In this document: positions 34,291 through 46,920 of the stretch, piece by piece | How positions within the stretch are numbered: the stretch's first letter is position 1 | How the letters are laid out: each line of letters begins with the position of its first letter | Assembly: GCA_031002005.1 (NCBI GenBank) | Contig: JARYHS010013630.1 | Location: forward strand, 236,165,539 to 236,229,538 | Length of the DNA stretch: 64,000 nucleotides | Direction of reading: 5' to 3' | DNA from: Vandiemenella viatica | Taxonomy: Eukaryota > Arthropoda > Insecta > Orthoptera > Morabidae | The notes under the pieces: generated by a model | What the model was told of the DNA's origin: nothing | Seen by the model: the letters and a program-made list of their open reading frames with translations, nothing else | The model's database searches: none | Position numbers and translations under genes: made by a program

Positions 34291-36904
34291 GCCCTAATCA
34301 AACAAAGAGTGATCTGAGTGGTAGGTGAGGGCAAAGTCACGTTCGTGCTCTGACAAGATGACTGAACGAAGGTGGTTTTGCAGACTGTTTTCACTCTTAC
34401 CGCTAGCTCCAGAATTATTCTTCCTTACCGTCAGACTTTACCTTGCAACAACGCTGTATGATAGTGAAGGCCGAATGTCACATTTCTTTTATTTCTAATG
34501 AGAGATAGTGCATGTCTTTCCAGGAGGGAAAAACGCCTGTTAAGTTAGCACAATGGGCCACACCTTATACGCGTGGCACTACGCACAGTGCGTGCGTGTG
34601 ACCCTCTCACCACAGGGTCGGCAATTACGCGCCAAATGCACTCGCGAAACGGATATAGGCAAGTCATTAACGCACCTAACTTCATTAAAACACCGCCGAC
34701 ATAATTACGTGCGTTCGTTGGCTGGCAACTGGCAGGCCGCTCCCAACCCGTGCAATCTAATTCCACGCACGCTCCCATTATAAATACATGGGCTACGGCT
34801 CTGTTATAGAATACGGTAATAGGTTTTGTCATAATCACGTGAAAAATATTTATACACACACTACCGACCCTATTAAGAAGCTTTTATCCCGGGAGTTATA
34901 TACAACCTTTTTTGAATTAAGAATGCGGTAATTAATGAATGTGCCGTGCTATGTAAACGGTTTATTGTCAACACTAAACTTTATTACGTAGCAAGATTAC
35001 TTTCAGATTTAGAGCGGAGACTAATAGCCTTGGTTTAATACCATCAAAACAATATCGCCCATGTTTCTGTGTATAGAACATTTCGCTGTCAAGTTTTACA
35101 AGCAGCGCAGGAAATATTTAAGGACAGTTGTAATTATGAGTTACAGGTGGATTAGCCGTACACTCGTGATTCAGTTAAATTAAGTCCATAGTCTTAACTG
35201 CAAGACTGTTTAACTATTATTTATTAGGTGACTGCTGGAAATGGTTAAGTAATTAGTTTTTCTGTATTGCTTGCGTTGTTCAAAGAATCACAATGTTTAA
35301 TTTTAGCTGTTAGATCAAAATGTAAGCTTATGGAAACTCGGTACTAAATATACTAGATGATCATGTTGATAAATAAATATATTAATACAAAGCTTATTCC
35401 ACAACATTGAGATTCCATTGAATTTGCCTGAAGGAGGCAAAGTAATCCAGAGTGACAGCAATGGCACCTTCAACCTGAGAGCTAGCGTTTAGCGTAGAAT
35501 GTAAAAAGGTGGATCTTAATCATAGCACCTCAAACACAGAAAACTAACATTGGCAGAGTTGAAAGCTGGAGTGGCCATGTCTGTAGAAACTACGATCTTT
35601 CAGTTTTCTAACCTTGCTCCATAACAATTTCAGCTACACTCTATCTTCAGAGCGAAGTTCTATGGTAAAAAACTGGCATATTTCACTTTTAATCAGTTTC
35701 CTGTTCTTTGCTTCGTTACACACAGCAATATAAAATTTTGTTAGTGTCTACTCTAATTAGAGGAGTAATATTTAGTTTCTTGTTTATTAGCTGTCCCATG
35801 CTGTACAATGATCAAGGCGTAAACCTAATTTTCAGGTAATATATTACTCAGAGGTTACTATATAAAACTGCTTTACCAATAGAATAAATCACACATTTCA
35901 CTCTGAAGAAATTAAACTGGTATAGCAACGAATTAAAATGACACCCTTCACATAATAAAACAGTAGAATTCGCTATGGTAATGAATTACACATATGTATA
36001 TATACAACTTTCGCACAACATCAATAACATTGCATATGAATATGTGCTGAATATGTCCAACGATTTGTCCGTGATAATGCGGATTACGCACGCCTATGAT
36101 TCTATAAATAAAGATAACATTGCTCTATAACACTTAGATATAAAAGTATTTCTAACATTTAATGAAGATTCCATAATATTAGTAAAAATGTTTTATTTTA
36201 CAGGACACAAAGGAAAGCAATGCAAGGTTTTCAAGTGAAAACAGAAGTATAACGTTACGTTTAGAAGAATGCTGTTCACAAGAAGAAATCAGGAGTGAAA
36301 GCCGATAAGCTGTTCGAGCACTTCCTCGTCCTGTTCACGAAACTTTGTAAGCTGAGTTCATGATGATAGTTACAGTTATCCCTCTAATAACACAATAAAG
36401 TACTTTAATGAATTCGAAATATAATGTATATTAATTAAATAAATAAACAGAACGGCTGACTTGGTTCTTGTCACAGAATAAGCTGTGTAGAAACTGCCTC
36501 TCGCCTTCTAACCTTTATAATCTTCGAGTTATTTAGTTTGATAATGATTTCTTCCGCGGTCACCAACGGTCAGAACTGTTTTGGAACACTTTAATAGAGA
36601 CCAATAGATCTCAACACTGAAAGTGAGGAAAACGTCAGTTCAGTTATACTTTCACCACTCCCCCTATTTTTTTAAATAGGAAACTGAGATAGAAACCATT
36701 TGAATAATCCAGGCGTATAATTATACATTCGTTTTGTTCACTCGGGAATCCCAATACACACTACCACCCGGAATGTCACAGATTATTCCGTATATTCGCT
36801 CAGACGCGCACACCACTCAAGTAAAATGTAAAAGCTCGTGTGGTCGTAATGACCTAGAGACAAGATTTTTACTGGTTGCTTATTCCATCCCTTCCGTTTC
36901 TTAC
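34291..36904. other. Mostly AT-rich DNA with a GC-rich island
   Basis: No recognisable gene. The island at 34540-34800 stands out; the remainder is AT-rich with short ORFs only. Confidence 0.45.
34540..34800. other. GC-rich island with TATA-like word
   Basis: High-complexity block including TACGCGTGGCACTACGCACA and several CpG-containing words, ending in ATTATAAATACATGG near 34777. It overlaps ORFs of 76 and 104 codons on opposite strands, neither recognisable. It may be promoter or enhancer DNA; no evidence for transcription is visible. Confidence 0.3.
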
Positions 36905-37135
36905 CTTAACCTAACCCGATAATCCTGCCGAGTGTAGGGGACCTACAGTTTATTGAAGAATCTGAACAACGGAATTTTTCTGGCGTACTTCACAATACAC
37001 AGCAAGCTGTGGCAGAGATGAAAGTCACCATTTCAAAATCCCACCGGAGACCGGCATTCGAACCGGCGACCTTTCGATTCACAGTCAGATGACTTAACCG
37101 CCACTCTCGCACCAGACGGTTCTGTTTACTGTCCT
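36905..37135 (-). repeat. SINE-B related copy, minus strand
   Basis: On the minus strand: GTGCGAGAGTGGCGGTTAAG as A-box region, GGTTCGAATGCC as B box (about 37065), body CTTGCTGTGTATTGTGAAGT, ending with CGGGTTAGGTT at about 36905. It shares body words with the 24074 and 40130 copies while the head is divergent. Confidence 0.65.
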
Positions 37136-37389
37136 CCCCGCTACTCCCTGCCCTCTCTCTAGTGGTCCCCTCGTTTCTTCCTTCACGTCCGGAAGTTCTC
37201 TCGGCCAGAGATGTTAACATAAAAACACTGAAACTCACAGGAGTGTTAAAATCCGGTGGTGAGCATCTTCCAAACATAAATACAATGTATGAGATAGCAA
37301 GAACGTATTTAATCTTTATTGATAAGAACCGGCTTCATTATAGAATAAAAGGATTTCTTTATTTTCCATTAAATGTTTGTAGTAAGGAG

Positions 37390-37650
37390 TGACCTGGTGG
37401 CCGTGTACTTTAGGCGTCTGACTGGAGATAAAAAAATCCCTGATTCAAATATCTGTCTTGGGGGGGATTTTCATAACTCTTTAACATGAAATTCATCTCC
37501 AACACAACTAGATGTGCAATGTGAAGTACGTCAGAAAACTTTCATGGTTCGGATTCCACGTTAAACTTAAGTCCCCTTCACCTTGCAGGAATACTGGTTT
37601 ATATTACATATGGAGGAAAGGAACTGGCCATCCTGTCTCCAGTACCATGT
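37390..37650 (+). repeat. SINE-B related copy, degenerate
   Basis: Plus strand: CTGGTGGCCGTGTACTTTAG replaces the A-box region, GATTCAAATATC stands for the B box, and the body has CAATGTGAAGTACGTCAG and ATTCCACGTTAAACTTAAG. It ends near CCTGTCTCCAGTACCATG. A G-run (37460-37467) interrupts the head. Too diverged to be transcribed from its own promoter, in my judgement. Confidence 0.55.
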
Positions 37651-38399
37651 AAAGATACAAAGTATATCGGTGTCGGAAGCGTCACGTGATGAGTTTAGCT
37701 AGTCGGGAGGAGGACTCGAAAGTGAGCGGGTGCGTTTGCCGGGAGGCGAGTCGTGTGTTAAGCGCGGTTCTGACAAAACGTGAAGTATGAATTAGTTAGT
37801 GCGGGATATTAAATAGTTCAGAACAGTGAAAGTAGACGGTCATACAGAAGAAAAGACAGTGTTTGTGAACTCGCGGAATTCATAACTGTCGGAGGTCGAA
37901 CTCATTATCTGGTGGAAGTGTTAACAAACGCAAGAACCTGTACTCTGGAAATACGAAGCTCCGATATAAAAATTCACGGTCAAGTTGTAAAGTGGTGGTC
38001 ACAGCAAACATTGAAGACGATTAAAAGTGTTTATTGTCTTGCAGCAGCTTTTGACTTCTTATTTGAAACCTAAAACATTTCAGAACATTTTCCACCAATC
38101 CGTTGGGTAGTGGAATTCTCATTTATATGTTACAACCAGTCTAAGTATACCTCCTTCAGTAGAGTCCTACCAACGTTCGGGATGAAAACCAACGATAGGT
38201 ATCTGTAACAAGATAAAATAAATGGGATCAAATCGTGCTCCAAACCCGAGGCGAATGTGTATTTCTTACAAAACAAAAAATGTTTTACAGAACATTCAAC
38301 GATGTCCAAACCACAGAGGCCATTCTGTTAAGACCTCAAAAATATTTTTAAAGAAGATGCAAAACTGTGAAAGTTGTTTAGCGTTGTCTTTCGAGCAGA
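37651..38399. other. Unassigned, partly GC-rich
   Basis: A segment at 37670-37780 with GGGAGGAGGACTCG and GCGGGTGCGTTTGCCGGG is GC-rich and followed by purine-rich DNA like an insect 5' leader, but no coding frame follows that I can support. Confidence 0.3.
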
Positions 38400-38640
38400 A
38401 AAAACTGTATATTACTTGTGTTTTTGTGTGCGTGCACGTGACAGTGATCGGAACACAGTGGCTCGCCCTCTCGACAGTTTTAATATCGGTCGCCTGCGGC
38501 CTGTGCTCGGATCTCAAGTGGCCCCGTCTGGCCGCGCTCTCCAATAGGACAAAGCCATGCGCTACTGTCCTCTGCGTCCTTAACAAAGCAATTCCTCCAA
38601 GTAAAGTCCATGCAGTATGTGATATTAAATTCTTCGATCT
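38400..38640. other. GC-rich island with CCAAT-like word
   Basis: Contains GTGCGTGCACGTGACAG, CGGTCGCCTGCGGCC and TCTCCAATAGG within AT-rich flanks. ORFs of 141 codons (plus, 38222-38647) and 118 codons (minus) overlap here; both probably stay open only because GC-rich DNA has few stops. No domain recognised. Confidence 0.3.
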
Positions 38641-39802
38641 ATACTGAAACATAAAGCACGTTCATGTAGCAATGCATTCTCAATAGGCTATGCCTAGTGT
38701 AATTCATTCTTTAAACCAGTAGATGATGTTTCTGCTTATATTCTTGCTAGTGTATGTATTGATTTTTAACTGAAATTCATCAGTTCACTAATAAAACAGT
38801 AATTGATGTTTCTGCTTACGTAATTTTCGTGTGTTTTCATTTTGCATCAAATCAGTAGTAAACCAGTCGACGATGTTTCTGCTTACTTCCATGCTAGCGT
38901 ATATGTAGATGTATACATAAAAATTAATTTTACAACAACAACAAAACTGCTACTGTGCTACAGAATTAATCTCACAACTAGTAAATATTTATGTATTTAT
39001 TGAACGATCCGTAGATAAAACTTGTTTCAGTAGCTATTTATGTACTGTGGAATGTGCAAAGAATCACGTGAGATGTTTATTGAAATTTCATACGAAAACG
39101 TCTTAAATTATCTCAAAGCACAATTAAATCGGCGCGTATAAAAAGCAACGAACCACATTCTGTCATATAGGCTTCGTGGTAAATTTTCAGGATTAAAGCA
39201 AATGGATAAAGTAGCACTTTACCATTAAATGACTTTTTCACTTCTCCTTTTATTAAGGAGATAAGTAAATAATAAGATAGAAAACTATAGTTTGTTTCAA
39301 TTTTTATATCAATTTAATGGTCAGAATCTTATGATTCATAATCTTCAATTGATTCCTGCTTCAGGCAATTATCATAATTCTCTCGTCATGTACACATAAC
39401 TTTCCTGGTTTTAGAACAGTGTTTGTTTCAGAACTGTAACTTTTTTGAGAATTTTCCCTTTTTATGGAATATTTTCTTGGTTTATTATAATTCCGCATCG
39501 GCATTGGCCTTTTTTATTATTTATTTATCAATTTTACCAAAAATTATGTTTTTTGACATAATGGATTTTTGTTTATTTTATGGCTGGGTGTGCTAGCATA
39601 AAGACTCAGACTAAAAAATTATGACGAAAAATCAAATTGCTCTCTCAGGATAATATTTTAAATCGTGACTGATGACCGGTCTAACCATTACCAGCTACAC
39701 TGATCTGTCAGATAAACAAGAAACGTTGAAGGGTATAATTAACACCATTTGAGAAAAATAAGGTCTCTTTATATCACGTTCTATGATTCACATTTAAAAC
39801 TC
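38641..39802. other. AT-rich DNA with a short degenerate repeat
   Basis: The word GATGATGTTTCTGCTTA recurs three times at roughly 85-base spacing (about 38720-38885, with ACCAGTAGATGATG, AGTAATTGATG and ACCAGTCGACGATG variants), suggesting a short degenerate tandem repeat. Otherwise nothing is recognised. Confidence 0.4.
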
Positions 39803-40092
39803 TTCTACATATCTACACATATACTCTGAAATTCACAAAATTGTGGGTGACTGAGGATGCTCAGCAACAAAGCTAATCTTTTTTGTGTATTCCAATACCT
39901 AATGGTACGAGGAAAAAAAGAATTCATTAGAATGAGTGTGGCACCTTATTTCTCTAATCTTATCTTTCCTGTCATTCCGGCTCAAATAGATTGGTGGAAG
40001 AAGTATTTCACTACACTCGTAAGTGAAAGTGGGAGTACACATGTTTACCAATAAGTTTAAACGAAACGTGTGTCGTCTATCTACAAGTATAT
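39803..40092 (-). mobile_element. CR1-type LINE 3' fragment
   Basis: The reverse complement of this segment matches 49260-49550. It begins with CATATCTACACATATACTC (the simple-repeat tail), then GTGGGTGACTGAGGATGCTC, and extends back to the coding words for the DRRxxFR segment near 40085. It holds only the last 60 or so codons plus the 3' tail. An intact-looking plus-strand ORF across it is an antisense shadow. Confidence 0.8.
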
Positions 40093-40129
40093 AATATTTG
40101 TTTCAATTCTTTCCCGTTGTGTTAGGTAA

Positions 40130-40437
40130 TTGCTCGTGTGATTTTAATGACCCGGTGAAAGGGTTTAAATTTGCTGTGTACTCCGTCCCTATCGTTTCCG
40201 CTTAATCCGCAAGTAACTTGGTAATGGAATCGAGTGTATGGCACTTACTGTTTAACGTCGAATCCGAATCAACTAAGAGTTTTGGCATACTTGACATTAC
40301 ACAGCAGGCTGCGCCAAAGGTGAACATCTGGTTAAGGACCTTTAAAGATCCCAGCTGAGACGGGGAATCAAGCCGAGAATATTTCGATCTCCAGTCAGAC
40401 ACCTTAGCCACTGAGCCACCAGACTGCTTCCGATTGT
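40130..40437 (-). repeat. SINE-B copy, minus strand
   Basis: Minus strand: CTGGTGGCTCAGTGGCTAAG (A box), GCTTGATTCCCCGTCTCAG (B-box region), then GGTCCTTAACCAGATGTTCA, TGCTGTGTAATGTCAAGTAT and the 3' part. The head is nearly the same as that at 24074. It lies shortly after the CR1 fragment. Confidence 0.7.
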
Positions 40438-41164
40438 GATAATTCAGTAGGTAAGTGAAATGTTGGTAACGATTGAATAGTCTTGTTGCACGGCCACATA
40501 CGATCGCTCCAGCAGTATAGCTGCAACCGAGGCATTCGGACAAAGGAAGCAATGGTTCGGAAGACCCAGGCGACCTGTGATCGGATACGAGGTTCTAGCA
40601 AGGGGACGCTCGCGCAATCGCAAACTTCCGATTGGTTAGACACGAAAAACTCGACGCAATGCCTGCTTTATATTTCAATGGCGTAGTCGATTACTGCGTT
40701 CATGAGAAAGCAATATAAGGAGAGAGCGAATGTTTTGAAAATTAATTTAATTTTTATAAATCCTTCCAAAAATTTAAGAACCAACTTTAAACAAATATTT
40801 TAGAAGCTAAACTGGTACAAAATAATAATAATAATTATTTGGAGTGTCAGTTACAGTTTCTCTTAGTGAAGCTATTGTAGGTGTCACACCACTTATTTTG
40901 CACTGAATGCATACTATTACTGATAAACGTAGATGCTACGTAATGAATAAAATTTCCAAATAATGTTAAAAAATTACGCAGAAGGAAAGAAGAAAGTAGT
41001 CTAAAAACAGTTAAAAGTTAACCGATTATGACTTCACCAGAAGATGGCGGCAATGTATCTAGTCGCCGAAATATTGTGTAGCAACGCACTCTTGACTTGG
41101 CTAGTCACCCGAGAGCAGTTTATACATAACCGATTATTGTTGAAGATGGAATCCGATATACAGA
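40438..41164. other. No recognised feature
   Basis: Mixed DNA; short ORFs on both strands near 40440-40690 have no recognisable domain. (AAT)n-like words near 40825. Confidence 0.4.
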
Positions 41165-41400
41165 CCGAGTGTGATGGGTGAGCGGTAACCCTGTGGCCTC
41201 CCATTCGGGAGAATTTGGATTCAGATTTCCATCCGGCCATACAGATTTGGTTTTCCATGGTTTTCCCAAATCCCTCCAGCTAAATGATTGCTTCAAAAGG
41301 ACATGGCCGTATTGTTTCCCTTGTCTTTCCCCTTGTCCTTTCCGACTCTAATAACCTCAATGCCGATGAGGCGTAAAAACAAGAAAAGCAAAACAAAAAC
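41165..41400 (+). repeat. SINE-A, degenerate copy
   Basis: Head CGAGTGTGATGGGTGAGCGG, decayed B-box region GGATTCAGATTTCC, body CATACAGATTTGG, TTCCATGGTTTTCCC, GGACATGGCCG and tail CCTCAATGCCGATGAGGCG followed by an A-rich end. It has more differences from the consensus than the copies at 28814 or 44008, so it is older. Confidence 0.75.
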
Positions 41401-42278
41401 GATGTGCAGAATCCCGGCAAAATGCTGAATACGATACAAGTTTTGGTATTTATGAAAACGATGACAAAAATGTCACAAGAAACAAGAATTTGAACTGAGA
41501 ACATTTCAGCTGTCACCCTTTCTTCTTATCGCTGAACCGTCTGGTATTTAGTTGTTACGATTTTTTTTTAAGGAAGATAAACATTTGACAATATTTTGAA
41601 ATAGATAGTAACATGATGCAAAATACATTATTCTATTGCCTCTTGTAAACAGTCTCGATAAACACCTGCTCCTGACTGCTGCAGAGCCATAGTGATAATG
41701 GCATCGGCTTTATTTTTAAACAGTGAATCATTAGGTCTACTTATCGGGTGTTATTAGGATGACTGATATACTCACTTATTATGGTAACTGGCTTTCCCTA
41801 CGACGGGGTGTGGGTTGGTGACAGGTGTAGTTGATGAGTTGCGGGTAAGACCGCTTAACCCTACTCGTAATTAAACATTCAAATCCCCCTGTATTGTCCT
41901 TTGCTCCTGACACTTGTAACAGATGTGACGTAATAAATCGAGGGAGAATGCGTGTGTGTATTTGTGCATAGGGCAGGGATAGGTTTGCGGCAGTTTCATT
42001 CAACGTAATACTTCATATATCACATTTCTTGCGTATTATTAGTAGCAAAATACGTAATCCCAAAGCTAAAACATTTATATTTTACCATTATGTAAAGTTT
42101 TTAACAAGTTTAATGCGTATTTGTATGGTTGTACTTATCTAAAGCAACCAGATCGACTGCCTAGTGGAGCAAAGACGAAAAGTAAAGCTGCTACGTAACA
42201 CAACATTTTGCGTAGTAAACAGCAGATTGCGCTTGTTTAGTTTTGTTCAGTTGGCATGAAACTCGCATTTAATCCTTC
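41401..42278. other. No recognised feature
   Basis: AT-rich to mixed DNA; no coding or repeat resemblance seen. Confidence 0.4.
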
Positions 42279-42312
42279 CTCCCCCCCCCCACCCCATCTC
42301 TCTCTCTCTCTT
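42279..42312 (+). repeat. Poly-C/(TC)n microsatellite
   Basis: CCTCCCCCCCCCCACCCC followed by (TC)n. It sits at the left edge of the L-B LINE fragment. Confidence 0.85.
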
Positions 42313-42319
42313 CGATGTT

Positions 42320-42632
42320 TTGTTTCGTTTAGAGCAGCTCTTCTATCCTATGCCAAACTTTTCATACCAACACATTCTCAATTATTTGGTTCACACATTC
42401 TAATCTCAGTTCTCTCCACAGCTCTTCTCTTCGATTGTTTCCCCCATTAAAAAATTAACCAATTAGACTTGTCTTAAAATGAGAGCCATCTATCTTTTTC
42501 TTCTTTTTTAAATGAGACATCCATTAAACTCCTTTCCTCTTCCATCATTTCCAAATCACGATTTCGTATGTTATCTGTCCACTTAAGTTACAACATCCTT
42601 CTACAGCACCACATTTCAGATGATTCAGTGAA
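42320..42632 (-). pseudogene. LINE L-B C-terminal fragment, truncated
   Basis: Plus-strand words such as CTCAATTATTTGGTTCACAC, CATTCTAATC and CCACTTAAGTTACAACATCC correspond, with many changes, to the L-B copy at 15490-15740 read in the same direction, so the LINE is on the minus strand. It stops exactly where L-A sequence starts at 42633. Insertion of L-A into L-B or a chance junction are both possible. Confidence 0.6.
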
Positions 42633-43520
42633 ATAGAGTCGAAAATTACGGGCCAATCAGTTTGACTTCAGTAGTAGGTAAATTAATGGAAAGATTGGTA
42701 TGCAACCACATCAGAAATGTATGTGAGGAACGTAAGTGGTTTACAAGTAGGCAACATGGCTTCAGGCAAGGATATTCATGCGAATCTTAGTTGGTGGGAT
42801 ATATACAAGATATTTCAGATGAAATCGACAAGGGAGGCCAAATTGATTGTGTAGCACTAGATCTTTCAAAGGCATTTGACAGAGTAAGCCACAAAACGGT
42901 ACTAAATAAAGTAAAAACTATTGGAGTGGATGAGAAAGTGATTTTCTGGGTAGAAGAATTGTTAAAAGGTAGAAAACAGAAAGTTATGGTAGGAAATGCG
43001 GTATCAAAGGAAGTTGAAGTAAAAATGGGAGTGCCGCAGGGTAGCCTATTGGGACCATTGCTATTCATTATTCGAATGAATAATTGTGTTGATTGTTTAC
43101 TATCTGAAATTAGATTGTTTGCAGATGACATAATGCTGTATAAAAGGATCAAAACGATAGAGGAATGTAAACAGTTGCAGGGTGACCTGGACAGGATATC
43201 TAGTTGGGTTGGTAAACATGGGATGAAGATAAATGCAAAGAAGTGTCAGCTAATTAGATACACAAATAAAAAACAAGAGGTTAATTATGAATATAAGGTG
43301 GGGAAAGAATTGCTTCCTGAAGACTTGAAATGTAAATATCTTGGCATTACATATGATAACAAGCTTATCTGGGCAGAACATATTGGACAGGTGGTAGGAA
43401 AAGGTTTCAAAATCCTGCACTTGTTGGAGAGAGTGATGAGGGGATGCACGAGAGACGTAAAGGAATTGGGTTACAAAACTTTGGTCAGACCATTGCTCGA
43501 ATATGGTAGGGTAGTATGGG
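42633..43520 (+). pseudogene. L-A reverse transcriptase fragment, plus strand
   Basis: A single frame from 42635 stays open to 43520 apart from one TAG at 42788-42790, where the sister copy has CAG. Motifs: RVENYGPISLTSVVGK (42635 on), GFRQGYSCES, LSKAFDRVSH, GVPQGSLLGPLLF, FADD at 43118-43129, YLGITYDNKL and LLEYGRVVW at the end. Both ends are cut: the 5' side inside the RT and the 3' side before the C-terminal RDWNELP segment, so this is not ordinary 5' truncation. Later DNA (Tc1 relic) follows directly. The catalytic core is intact, but the protein is neither complete nor uninterrupted. Confidence 0.85.
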
Positions 43521-43544
43521 TCGCGCTGCTGAGACAGTGATGCT

Positions 43545-44540
43545 TGTGTGGAACCTGTGGATATAAGAGGACCGAACAGCTACGACTACCTACTAGTGCA
43601 CACAATGTGACCATAGCGCGTGATAACCACCGTCTTGTCCGTTTGGCCGTAACCGACAGAATAGCTTCGACCACAGTGTTGGATCGACGTTGGAGCACTG
43701 CAACCGGCGTGGACACTTCTGCGTCGACGGGTCGGCGCCGGAAACGCATGCCATTGCGTTGCTTCCATTGACCAGAAACCACTAACACCTCTAGGCATGC
43801 TAACACCGTAACTCGGTCTGAGTGACAAAGGGTGGTGCTTTCGGATGAGGCTTGCTTTAGCTTGTCCTGCAATAATGGCTGCGTACGAATTAGACACTAT
43901 CGTGGTAAAAGCAATGGGGAAGATTGCGTTGTTCGACGGCATGGCGGACAATAGCCAAGTTCGATTGTTTGGGGCACCATTGGCTAAAATATGCCAGCTA
44001 GCCTCCTTTTTTTTTTTTTTTTTTTTGTAACTGCTTTACGTCTCTTTTTAACATCGAGGTCTTTAGAGACGGGAAAGGATGGGGGGCAAGGAATGGGAAG
44101 GAATTCGGCCATGGCCTTTTGAAGGAAGCATCCCGGCATTTGCCTGGAGTGATTTGGGGAAACCATGGAAAACTCAAATCTGGATTCCCGGACGGGGATT
44201 CGAACCTCCGTCCTCCCGAATGCGAGGCAAGAACGCTAACCGTTACACCGCCCCGCTCGGTGGCTAGCCTCCTGTGTATTAACGGAAATATGAATAGCTG
44301 TCGTTACATCAGGGCGTTTTAAAGCCCGAGACACTACCCCTCCAGCACGCAGCTCCATGTCCCACATTTCAGCAGAACTATGCCCGATCATATGTGGAGA
44401 GGAATGTGCATGCCTTCTACGAAGAATGACGGATATCACTGCTTCCCTGGACTGTACGTTCAATCGACATGTTGCCCGCTTGTACTTTAATATCCATAGC
44501 AAATCGCAGCCTTCTACTTGTTTCTCCCCAGTCATTTATA
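43545..44540 (+). pseudogene. Tc1-like transposase relic interrupted by a SINE
   Basis: Reading across frames: ARDNHRLVRLAVTDRIAST (DNA-binding region, about 43610-43670), STATGVDTSAST and RRRKRMPL, then QRVVLSDEACFSL with the first catalytic Asp codon at 43844-43846, NNGCVRIRHYRG, a VWGTIG-like block (about 43968-43985), then after the SINE LLCINGNMNSCRYIRAF (44268-44320) and a decayed LLPW-type block near 44435. The order equals that of insect Tc1-like transposases (IS630/Tc1/mariner, DDE/D cut-and-paste). Stops and shifts are frequent. No terminal inverted repeats were found; the left edge abuts the LINE. Confidence 0.7.
44008..44262 (-). repeat. SINE-A, full-length, with 11-bp target duplication
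   Basis: Minus-strand copy: head at 44262, B box GGTTCGAATCC (about 44203-44193), body as in the 28814 copy, poly-A as a T run at 44008-44026. GCTAGCCTCCT occurs immediately on both sides (43997-44007 and 44263-44273), a perfect duplication. Removing the SINE and one duplicate would rejoin the Tc1 reading, so the SINE is younger than the Tc1 element. Confidence 0.92.
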
Positions 44541-46920
44541 TGGTATACAATTATTTCCTTAACTTCCTTTATTATTCCCTCCATACACAAGATTCTTTTT
44601 TTGTAGGTATACTCAATCCACTACCTTTTTTAAGACATACTCGTCTCTTTATGATATCCTTGTTTTTTCTGTAGACACCAGATTCTTCACCTATTACGAT
44701 TATAAATTATTCTACGTTAAAAAGTTACCCCTTTTTTCTGAATCTAATATTATCGATATTTTTTTAAAGTGTGAAATTTTCATAAATACACGTGTTTTCT
44801 CTTGATTCTTTGTTCCAACTTTAATCTTCTCTTCAGAATTGATTTTCTTAAATACTGGTTTTTGCTAAACCGAAAGTGATCTTCACGTAATTCTTTCTCA
44901 ATTTGTATCTGTATTTTTTGTTTACTTTCTAATTAGTAATTAGTGGTAAATGTATAGTATCAGACCTGTTGACACTGGTCCTTATGAATTTTTTTGGCCT
45001 GATAATTTTATTAATTTTTTAAATACCATACTAATATCAATTTGCATAATCTTTTAATCTCTTCTTGTCTTAGAAATTTGAGAAATTTTAGGTAATTTTA
45101 TCAATTCGTACCGCTTTTAGCTAAAACCATTTTCATCTTGAAACGAGATCTACTACATTATCATTATCTTCTAGTTTCTGGAAATTGTGGATCAGATCAA
45201 ATTGCATCAGCTAAGGTTCTTTTTTTTAATATTAGTTCAATTTGATAAGTGTCTTTTCTCCGATACAGCCAATTGTTTCTCTAATTAATTTATCTGATGA
45301 TTTTTTTGGCTTTCTTGCATTTACAACCCAGCTGTCTTGAAGTTCCATATTCAACATTTATATATTTATTTTTGCTTTGTCCTCTGAAGAGAAAATTAAA
45401 TTATTTCTTGTTTGTTATCTGAGATTATTTGTTTTACTTTCTTTCTTATATCTTTCTAGTTCATCAGACTTTCTTTCACAACTATCCATTCCGTATATAT
45501 TTGTAGCCCATAACAATAATTTCTGAATCACTATTAAAGCATGAAAGAATTTATCTCATAGTCTACGTGACTGATCTGGATGTTTATGTGAGCACATTTT
45601 TCTTATTTTTATACTTTAAGATTATTTTTTTAACTAATGAAAAACGCTATCCGTTTTTTGGTTAAGCTAATCACTAACTACCAAAAATAACCAATACGAT
45701 GTTATTACGGAAAAACATGGGTATAATACGTTATAGGAAGCAAAATTATTTAGAACAATGAACGGTTGTGGAACTGTAATATAATTTTCTGAAAATTACA
45801 AAAAAAAAGTGGAGTTTTATTTAAATCTACAAACTGGGAAAGGCAAACTAAGTTGAGAAAATGGTAATACAACACATGTTCAAAAGGAAATGGTGGAGTT
45901 AATGACGGACTAACTATCAATATAAATCGACAGGATGTCAGGGTTAGTAGCTATAATATATAATTCGTGATTTAGTAGAAGGCATCAAAATTCTTTGAGA
46001 ATAGGTCAACAGTTTTCAGTTTGGTCCTCAGAAAATTGTATTTTGATGGGAAATCTGTCTTCATTATTACCCACGGAATTTGCTTGCGGTATTTACATTT
46101 GTTCTGCATCATTATTCATATAAATTTACTGAATTATATTTTTCGTAGAGTATTTACTGTGTTCTTTTTATTGACGGTTGTGTTGAAGTCTTTATTATGC
46201 TACTAGTTTCACGCCACAACGATAGTGATGCTTTTTTTTTCCTACCATGAATCCTGTAAGAGGGTACATACATTTAACACATACAAATATTTGATAAAGT
46301 TGAGATGTCATTTTCTCCAAATCTATTTAAATTTGAGGGTTCAAATTTCATAGCTCCATAGACCTGTTACAGCTAGATATAAAAATTGATTTTTAAAATA
46401 AAAATATTGTTTAACAATAGGATAATGTACCATCCAAATTGACAGTGAAAAATATGTCGTTGTGAAGGGTTTTAAAGACAGAAGGCATAGTATTCGAAAT
46501 TTTTCAGAAATGTTATTTTAATATTGTAAACTAATATCAAGGCAACACGTTGAACCTACAAACATATTTAACTATATATTTTTATTAATAATTTTTTTGT
46601 CAAGAAATTAAAATTTTTGCTTTTTTTTGCTTAAATATAAAGGCATATTTTTCATTTGGGAAAAGCTGCATCAACAATAATGCTTCAGACTGTAGTACTT
46701 AGTATGTAGAACATGCCCTGCAAATTTGAAAAAGATCTATGTATTTGGAAAAAAGTTATCTTTAAAACCGTTTGATGAAATGCTGTTTTGAGATATTCAA
46801 GGTTAAAGATTTGGAAACATGTTATGGTACCTTCAGGTGTCCTGTTTCTTCCTAATATGCACCAGGAGCATAGGAATGACCTCCTGTAACATTCTTCTTG
46901 GTCTCCTGTTCTAACCTTAG
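44541..46920. other. AT-rich desert
   Basis: About 2.4 kb with no recognisable gene or shared repeat. T-rich strand asymmetry is marked between about 44540 and 45650. Confidence 0.45.

Noticed and set aside
38222..38647. 141-codon plus-strand ORF as a host gene
   Set aside because: An equally long frame lies on the other strand; GC-rich DNA has few stops and no domain is visible.
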